The notes beneath the pieces are model-generated. The model did not search any database. It had not been told where the DNA came from and saw only the letters and a program-made list of their open reading frames with translations. The position numbers and the translations under genes are program-made. From Nymphaea colorata (taxonomy: Eukaryota > Streptophyta > Magnoliopsida > Nymphaeales > Nymphaeaceae), in the NCBI RefSeq assembly GCF_008831285.2, contig NC_045149.1, positions 22,822,535 through 22,886,534 of the forward strand: a stretch of DNA of 64,000 nt. Reading direction: 5' to 3'. Of this stretch, positions 57,225 through 64,000 are shown one piece after another (the stretch's first letter is position 1; each line of letters opens with the position of its first letter).

Positions 57225-58351
57225 TTTCTTCGTTTAGGTCTTTCAACTTCTCACATCACAATTTCATAAATAGTTCATTTTTTTGTTATAACTTGGCAAA
57301 TATGGAAATCCCCGTGCCTAAATAATACTTTATTCACATTTGAAGTTTATTTAACTTTTCAAGTTTAAGATAATATTATTTTTCATACATATATAAATAT
57401 ACAAGTGTACGATTTGAAAAGTCTCAAGAAGACCTCACATTAGAAAAAAAAAGGATTAATAAATGTAGGATTGTTTTACAAACTATGAGTGGAGGGCGAG
57501 TTTCTATTTTGAGAAGTATCGTAACTGTGTGATTCTTTTTAATTCAAAAAAGTAGGACAGAACAGTTTTGCAAAACTGTATGTGCAGTCATTTGTTCCAC
57601 TATGTTGAAAATAATAAACTACTATAGAAACAATTGCTGTTTTTTCGAAAACAGGAAAATGTAAATGAGTTTCTGCATATAAATTATCATATAGTTAGTG
57701 GCTCCAATCGTTAAACTGATATATTCAATATATTTCATGAAACCAACTGTAGGAATGTAGGTCAGAAGCTCAAGAATCAACATAAAAGGAGTATGAATGT
57801 CAACTAAGGAAATCCCCAAAGAGGTGACAAAATTTTGTCCATAAACAGGAAATATTTTGCCCAAAAGAATAACATGATTCAAACAAAGATGGCAAGTTTC
57901 CCTTGGTATTAGAGATAAGCCATCAAACAACTTATAATACATTTTCTATTTGTTACATTATAATACCTTTTCTATTTGTTACATGAAACAGTTTGTAATT
58001 ATTTCATAATTCTGCTATAAAATTAAAGGTACATTTATAGATCATATTTTAGGTGTTCCATAGATTTGCTTCAATCTTTTAATCATATTCATTGAATAGT
58101 TTTCGGACTATTTTATTTGCTAAATGGGCCCTTGAAAAATGGAAAAAACCTGTCTTTCATTCTCTCTTATTTTTAGGGGTAGAAAAAATTGGGGAATTAA
58201 ATCTAATACTGGTTGGCCTTGAGAAATAAGGTTACAGCTTATCACCCTTCTCTAAAAAGGTAAATCAAAGGCATCCTTTTTTCTAGAAGTTATGTAATCA
58301 TGTTTGTATTATCTTACACTAATTGTGATGAACCTTACTTTTGTTTGTCTC
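55500..58351. other. Repeat-rich intergenic DNA, no gene seen
   Basis: Two copies of a dispersed repeat with 'acatgtaaattttaaaaaatttnactt' wording lie at about 56180-56370 and 56590-56770. An (AT)n tract of about 40 bp is at 57180-57220. A minus-strand open frame at 57622-57942 has no recognisable domain. Confidence 0.5.
57180..57220. repeat. (AT)n microsatellite
   Basis: About 40 bp of AT dinucleotides. Confidence 0.95.
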
Positions 58352-58515
58352 CAATGAGGTTGGTGCAACGGACAAAGAAGTGATTTATAGGCAATCAGTT
58401 TGAAATTCTCGAGGTGTCAACTTTCTATACTGCAAAAAAGGAGTTACTAACATATAAGTTGAAGGGTGGCGAGGGTGACACCACAAGACACTTAAGGTTG
58501 ACCTAACTTTTTTTA
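58352..58515 (+). mobile_element. tRNA-derived SINE, family copy D
   Basis: The head GGTTGGTGCAACGG resembles an A box and GTTTGAAATTC a B box. The body ('tcaactttctatactgcaaa', then 'ggagttactaacatataagt') and tail ('ggcgagggtgacaccacaag') are shared with copies A, B and C. It ends near a T-rich stretch. Confidence 0.65.
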
Positions 58516-58552
58516 ACAAACAAATGCCTTTAAAATGTTTTCAAATGTACAC

Positions 58553-58583
<31 letters not shown>

Positions 58584-61186
58584 GAGACCCACAAGGGGTG
58601 ACAAGTCTAACTAAATTCCTTTGAATATGTTATTGAATATTAGTTGTATAAATTGTAGAATGTTGGTAATGAAGTTATGATCTCATTCAACTTAAAAGTT
58701 ATTTAACTGACAATTTAAGTGTTTGGAGGCTTGGACCATTGTAAAACATACAAATAAAATATTGTGTTCATATTTCATAACAATTTTAAAGTGTCCACAA
58801 ACAATTTCTTATTCCAGAAAAAATATGGCTTGCAAGGCGGAGAAAATGGCTTGTAGATTTTGCTAACAAAGGGTTTGTTACTGGTCATTCTCTTTTAGCA
58901 GTGGGAACTCTTCCAGGTACCTCCCTCTTTTCCTCTGCTTAGGGCTGCAACTTTGAGGGTTGGGTGTAGTTATAGAGCATCTTCAGTTCACCACAGAGGC
59001 TGACTTTAGAAAGGTAATTTGATAGTATGAATATTGTGTAAGTGTCTTCAGAATCTGTCAGAAACGCGGCAAGTCATTATGAAAATTAAAAAAAAACAAA
59101 ACAAAATAGTGACCTAATAAAAAGGTAAAAAAGTTTGACAAAAGTTCTTATTTTTTAGAACATTAGCCACGTGGACTATAATGGTAGCATTTTATATGTC
59201 TTGTTTATTTTATTAGCATCTATAAAATGATCATAATCTGTGTTTTTAACTTTTCTGCTGCTGGTAATATTGATCGAAGCAAATTGTTTGTTATGTCATT
59301 TCCCATGTGATGTGACAGTGAAAGAACAAAGAATAATTGATCGAAGCAAATTGTTTGTTATGTCATTTCACCTGTGATGTGACAGTAAAAGAACAAAGAA
59401 CAAGATGTTTTTCATGGTCAACCATTTTTATCAAAGCATAGAAATAATTAAGCTCATCGGCCTTTCTTTTAATTGGGATCAATTGGACTCTACGCAATCT
59501 GTTTTAGATTTGGATTCTAGCTTGAATTGATATTTTCATATGACTTCGGCTTGATTCGGATATCATATACTCAAATTCGAACTTAAATTTGGTTATTGAA
59601 TTGCTTGCTGAATTTTTTCAATGATTAGGAGAAGTATTTCATCCTACTGCTTAAGAAAAAAACCGAAACTTATATCTAACCCCTTGTCTTCCTAAAAAAT
59701 AAGATTGCTTATTGAATCTCAATTCGATGAAAAATTGGATCCACAGTTCTTCATCAAACCTAACTAAGCAAATTTCAAATTAGATCGGCAAACGGATAAT
59801 ACCCAATTCATTTACATATTTAACACTATCCAGTTTGGACTGTTTGATCACAAAACTATTATTTTGGGGTTAAGTAACCTCAGTATTAGCTTTGTTAGTA
59901 ACTTCATATACACGTCTAAATTATTTTTTAATATTAATAAGTCTTGCTTCTTAGTTTTGCCAATTTGGAAGAAAAGAATCTCATCATTTTATAATGTTTT
60001 ATTGAAAGTCAAGGATTTTTAGTCCACGTATTTGAGCTTGCTTGATTGCACAAGAGCTAAAAACTGAATCTGTTAATTTATTAAACTAAGCATCTCAAGT
60101 CGGACCTATGGCCATGCGTGCTTAAAAATACTTATTTTCTCTATGTTTTAAAAAGTCTTAATCTAAGAGTAGAGGGAGAGCGCGTGACAATGAATAATTG
60201 AAATTTTTAATATTATTTCAAATTGGAGATATCAAAATTCCTTTTTCTTTTGAGAAAAAAAAAAGAATTTTTTTTATTGTCTTGGACGTCTTGAATTCTT
60301 AGAGTTTTAAGATTCAGTAATTATTGTCTCCAAGAGCATAGCTCAATCAAGCCGTCGTGATCATTGTTATGCTCTGGTGTGTTACTCTAATTATATATTG
60401 TAAATAGTAGCAAACACGACACCCAAGTTAAAAGATATACTATAGATCCATCCAAACTCTGAAGCAAAAACCTTACATATATATAATGGTATGGCTTTGG
60501 GGGTTTTACTTTGAAAATAGTTTTCCTTAGTAAACATTAAAAAAAAACACCCAATGATTATTTTTAAAGTCAAAGTCATGTTTAATTGAGAAGAAGACAT
60601 TTTTCACTTGAGTTTACCAATGTCTCCTCACTTTGAATAAGTTATATGCTATGTCCTCACATGACTATGACAAAAATTTTCTTCACTGTTAAGTTGTTCA
60701 TTGTCTTATGTCTCATGTCTTAGACCATTAAACGGTAGTTTGACAGTAAGGACACTATGCAACTGCATCATGAAAGAACAATAGTTCTGGTGTTCTATGA
60801 ACATACCTTAATCTTTAAGACAGATTTATGGGATACTCACAAAGTGCTCTGCTACCAAACAACCCTTAAAGTTAAGTTTGTGTCCCTCGTACAAGTGATC
60901 AGATATCCATGCATGACATGCATCATTTAAATTAGTAAATTGTGGATTTCAGCTTCTCACAACATCAATATAGATCTTAGATCCAAGCAGCTTCTTAAAA
61001 ACCTCCATGGATTTTGAGGTTGGATTGGGGGCGTTCAAACCTCAAATATGTGGAGTTAACATCTAGGATAACGTAATATGAGGTGTTCCATGAATTTAGT
61101 AAACTCTTTGAGACAAATTCATCAAACACTTTATTAGTGTTCCATACCCCTTCAAAGATCTCATACACATGAATGTAAGGGTCCGT
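58516..61186. other. AT-rich intergenic DNA, no gene seen
   Basis: Contains a (CA)n/(TA)n tract at 58553-58583, a 67-bp tandem duplication (separate entry) and a stretch of degenerate 'ggatttgga' words at 59460-59850. A single exon-like open piece at 58820-58917 (IPEKIWLARRRKWLVDFANK then GFVTGHSLLAVGTLPG, ending in a possible GT donor) is isolated and unrecognised. Confidence 0.45.
59271..59404. repeat. 67-bp tandem duplication
   Basis: The unit 'tgatcgaagcaaattgtttg' onward starts at 59271 and again at 59338, with four or so differences. Confidence 0.95.
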
Positions 61187-61380
61187 TTGATGCGCAAGAA
61201 TTTTCATGTGCATCGGTTGAAATCTGTACGGGCGGGTGAAATTTCACCCGCTCGTCTCACGCCGTATCAAATGGCGTAAAATTTCACCTGTTTAAATGTT
61301 ATTTGATCGGGTGAAATTTCACACGCTCAAAAGTTCAACCTGTGAGGTCAGACTTTTGAGCGGGTGAAATTTCACCCGAT
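61187..61380. repeat. Palindrome cluster, MITE-like
   Basis: The perfect 18-bp palindrome CGGGTGAAATTTCACCCG occurs at 61233-61250 and 61361-61378, with two diverged versions at about 61275-61290 and 61308-61325. The last two form a 27-bp inverted repeat (61308-61334 with 61352-61378, one mismatch) around 17 nt. The left edge, 'taagggtccgtttgatgcgc', looks like a MITE end. No clear right end is visible. Confidence 0.75.
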
Positions 61381-62499
61381 TGACTGCTCTCGATTTTTCC
61401 CTCTCACGCATATTTTCTCCGCTCGCGTCTCCTCCTCCCTCGCAGTGGAGAACATCTCCAACAGCGTGTGTTCATTGGCAGCATCCCATCGCCACTGTCG
61501 GCGCAGGGCCAATCCGCCACCGCCACAATTGGGATATTTCGAAAGTGCAAGCTCTATTTAGGGTTATACCCATATTATATTTGGAAACCGAGCTTAAACT
61601 CATAGGAAGAAAAGCCTCTACCACGGAACAGTGGGGGCCTGGTGCTGCATCACTGTGTTGTCCATGCCATCCTTGTCCAAATCCTTCTTCTCCCTGCCCA
61701 CCCACACAAACACGGAACGCCGGAAAAGTAAAGTACGACTCCTTTCCACAATTTTTACTCGTGGACACTGCACTCAAACCAAGAGATTTAATTGTTGGCT
61801 CACTAATGTAAAGCTTTGGGGTTAGTACTCTTGCCTTTAAGATCGATGTTTGTTTCAATATGTATAGCTTGAGAGATGCAGTATAGCTGGTTGGTCCGAG
61901 TAACATGTAAGATTCTTGTTGATGCTATTTTTTGAACTACAAAGCATGTGCGACACTCTAATCGAAGTGTGTAGTGAAAGATCACCCAAATCCTGAAACT
62001 CTCTTGATCTTAAAGTTGGAAAAACTACTTTCCCACCTTACATACCATGATTTGTTTGAACATGGTGGAAATCCAACCTGCCTTCATACTAGCCGCCGTT
62101 CCACCCAACTAAGTCAAACTCGTTAGGGCGCATAGGAGAGTTGACCCTTCTATAATATATATATTTTTTCTAACATATAGTGCCCATTTGAGATACATAT
62201 CGTTGCCATCCACTATGTCATGCACAATGTGAATTTCAAATGAAAGGGCACTCTTTTGATGCATATTGCGTACCTAATATTGGTTTACGTGTCAACTGAA
62301 AGTGCAATTAATAGGTCATGTTTGACACACTCTAGCATGCCATGTTTGTGTTTGAGATAGATAATGAGTCAGAAACTGAACCTCCTATTCACTAAAATTA
62401 TCAATACTCATGTTCCAAATCTCTAAACTAAACCTCATGGGTGAGAGAGAGGGTCAATCCCACCGCCCGAAGCGAAGCCTGAAGGCCCCCCATTCCCCC
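61381..62499. other. Intergenic DNA, no recognised gene
   Basis: Open frames on both strands at 61380-61906 have no family features and overlap each other. The sequence at 61380-61520 is CT-rich and moderately GC-rich. Nothing else is seen. Confidence 0.4.
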
Positions 62500-62672
62500 T
62501 GCCTCCGATGTCCTGAGTTGCGTCGATGTTAGTGATAGAATGAGACATTCTTTCAACTTGGATACCGCGCTCTATCGCCTTAAGACACAATAACATAACA
62601 TCCACGGGAATCGAACTAGAGACCTGCCTTTTACAAACCTCTAGCCCGACCAGCTACATTATGCCCCTTGAA
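62500..62672 (-). mobile_element. tRNA-derived SINE-like element, different family
   Basis: On the minus strand 'GCATAATGTAGCTGGTCGGG' has an A-box-like TAGCTGGTCGGG. About 30 nt on, 'CTCTAGTTCGATTCCCGTGG' has a good B box (GTTCGATTC). The body has no tRNA cloverleaf and runs on past the B box. Pol III boxes plus an unrelated body fit a SINE rather than a tRNA gene. Confidence 0.5.
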
Positions 62673-63576
62673 GCTATACGAGCGTACTTAAACTCAAAAT
62701 AAATTGCTTATTTATATATTAGTATTTTCATAATCAATTAGTAATTTAAATATTAGTTTTTCTTTAAGAAAGCCTTTGACAGATAGAATATGATGTGAGT
62801 GTTTCATGATTCTGCTCTGAGCCTTAGAATAAATTCATGATTCATGATACACTCACATCCAATCTATAGGATTAGTGTTCCTCATCTCCACTAGAAAACA
62901 AGTAAATATTATTTTGAATGTATTCAAGAATCTTAGTTTACAAATTTTAGATTAAAATTTTATCAATGCTAAATGAAGATCGCATAAAATTCTTAACTTG
63001 TTTAACGTTTTATCAATGCAAAATCAAGATCACACAAAAGTCTTAACTTGATGAACAGTAAATTTTAATAAATGAGCAATTAGGCACAAGGGCATGCTGG
63101 GTGTCGGGTTCCAACCGTCCATCCACCTGCATGTTCGGCCCCTTCGACATTGCATGAGGATTGTTGCTGTTTTTTTTTTCATTTTTCATTTTTGCCCTTA
63201 AGCCACCTTTATCATGCAAGGTCATTTTAATATTTTTAAACTTTGAAAACACATTTTCAAACTCAAACATATGATCACCTTCAATTAAGCACATGCAAAC
63301 ACATTTAGAAAATTGAATCATTTAAAAACAAAACTTATTAAATAGAGCCCATGTACAATATCAGAGCTACTTAAGTACTATCAAAAGTAGGAAGAAGAAG
63401 AAGTTGTATCTTAAAAAGAGGAAGAGGAAGAGTTAGGTGACATTTTGAACTCTTTTATGGACAGTATTATTCTGTTATTTATAAAAATTTTATTAATTTT
63501 TAATAAGTTCTCTTTAAAATTTGAAATTTAAACTTAGAGTTCTAAATATGTACAAGTTTTTCGCCAGTGCTATTAT
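62673..63576. other. AT-rich intergenic DNA, no gene seen
   Basis: Two related stretches, 62938-62998 and 63003-63052, share 'ttttatcaatgc.aaat.aag' followed by 'atc.ca.aaaa.tcttaactt'. They form a partial 60-bp tandem duplication. Nothing else is supported. Confidence 0.45.
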
Positions 63577-63990
63577 TTTATAGAAAAAATAAACAAAAAA
63601 ATAACACATACAAACGCCATTTTGTTAAAACGAGAAAGTAGAAGACATTGTAGAATATGCTTAAGCTGGGAGGGGCTAATTTGAAAGGAAAATACATGAA
63701 ATTGACGCGTGGACATATTTGTCCTTGTTTCTTTGCTTAAGGACGCAATGGTAATTGCTCGTTTCACCCCCCTCGTACTTAAAGGCGCGATGGCGGTGTC
63801 AGCAGCATCAAGAGCGAAAGGCGGAAGGTGGCGAATCGTTGCTGCCTTCTCTCTTTCTCCCTGATTTATTTTAAAAGCCGAAATCTCGCTTTCCCTTTTG
63901 AGTTTGAATCCAAGGAGGAGGGAGAAAATTTTTTGGCCCGGGAATCTCGATCCATGGCCTGCTGATTTCTCTCTTTAGAAATGTAAAAGA
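63577..63990 (+). repeat. Unclassified dispersed repeat R1, copy 4
   Basis: The most complete copy: an A-rich block, 'gaaagtagaagacattgtag', 'ggcgcgatggcggtgtcagc', 'ggtggcgaatcgttgctgcc', then the CT-rich 'gatttattttaaaagccgaa' and 'ggaggagggagaaaattttt' blocks. It runs to the window edge and may continue beyond. Confidence 0.6.
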
Positions 63991-64000
63991 AAAACTGCGG

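Noticed and set aside
57622-57942. 106-codon minus-strand frame as a membrane protein
   Set aside because: Hydrophobic composition follows from AT-rich codons; there is no start context, homology or neighbouring exon.
61380-61906. 143- and 144-codon open frames on opposite strands
   Set aside because: They overlap, have low-complexity Pro/Ser/Cys composition and no domain, and follow a MITE-like palindrome cluster.
62580-62670. Possible tRNA gene on the minus strand
   Set aside because: The A and B boxes are present, but no acceptor, anticodon or TPsiC stems of proper length can be drawn; a SINE head explains it better.

Overview
This is a window of nuclear DNA from a flowering plant. The evidence is a split gene with six GT-AG exons for a chloroplast-envelope protein, Ty1/copia elements with plant-type initiator-Met tRNA primer sites, hAT- and Tourist-type MITEs, tRNA-derived SINEs and long AT-rich intergenic DNA with microsatellites. 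The lineage cannot be fixed from the sequence alone.

Only two genes look intact. The first (6128-15093, + strand) is a FAX3-like fatty acid exporter of the chloroplast inner envelope. Its six exons join into a 325-residue protein, and its fourth intron is swollen by transposon debris, including a probable LTR. The second (48216-50381, - strand) is an intronless 721-codon frame for a plant multi-pass membrane protein whose function I do not know. A third host sequence, 45549-45903, is a broken piece of a PEPKR1-like protein kinase gene, frameshifted and cut off at an LTR-like junction.

The rest is mostly mobile DNA. 23004-27710 is a young copia element: its two 237-bp LTRs differ at 2 sites, and it has a perfect CACCA target duplication. 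It is defective through a gag deletion and a stop codon in RNase H. 29449-34858 is an older Tnt1-like copia element (target duplication AACGC), riddled with Trp-to-stop changes. 39432-45011 is a minus-strand copia element of the same lineage as the first. It sits inside one arm of a long inverted repeat (37966-45290) that is also interrupted by a 0.2-kb tandem repeat. Copia debris lies at 45904-46900 and 52530-53700.

Between these lie two further foldback structures (20935-21715 and 18898-20745), a hAT MITE with an 8-bp target duplication (1597-1874), a Tourist-like MITE (5001-5232), paired MITEs (19243-19577), a SINE family with at least four copies, an unclassified dispersed repeat with four copies, and a 0.8-kb duplication on both sides of the membrane-protein gene. 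I see no bacterial-style operon, CRISPR array, rRNA or convincing tRNA gene, and nothing that forms a new multi-gene system. The most notable signals are the nested inverted repeats, which could be sources of small RNA, and the precise histories of the transposons.
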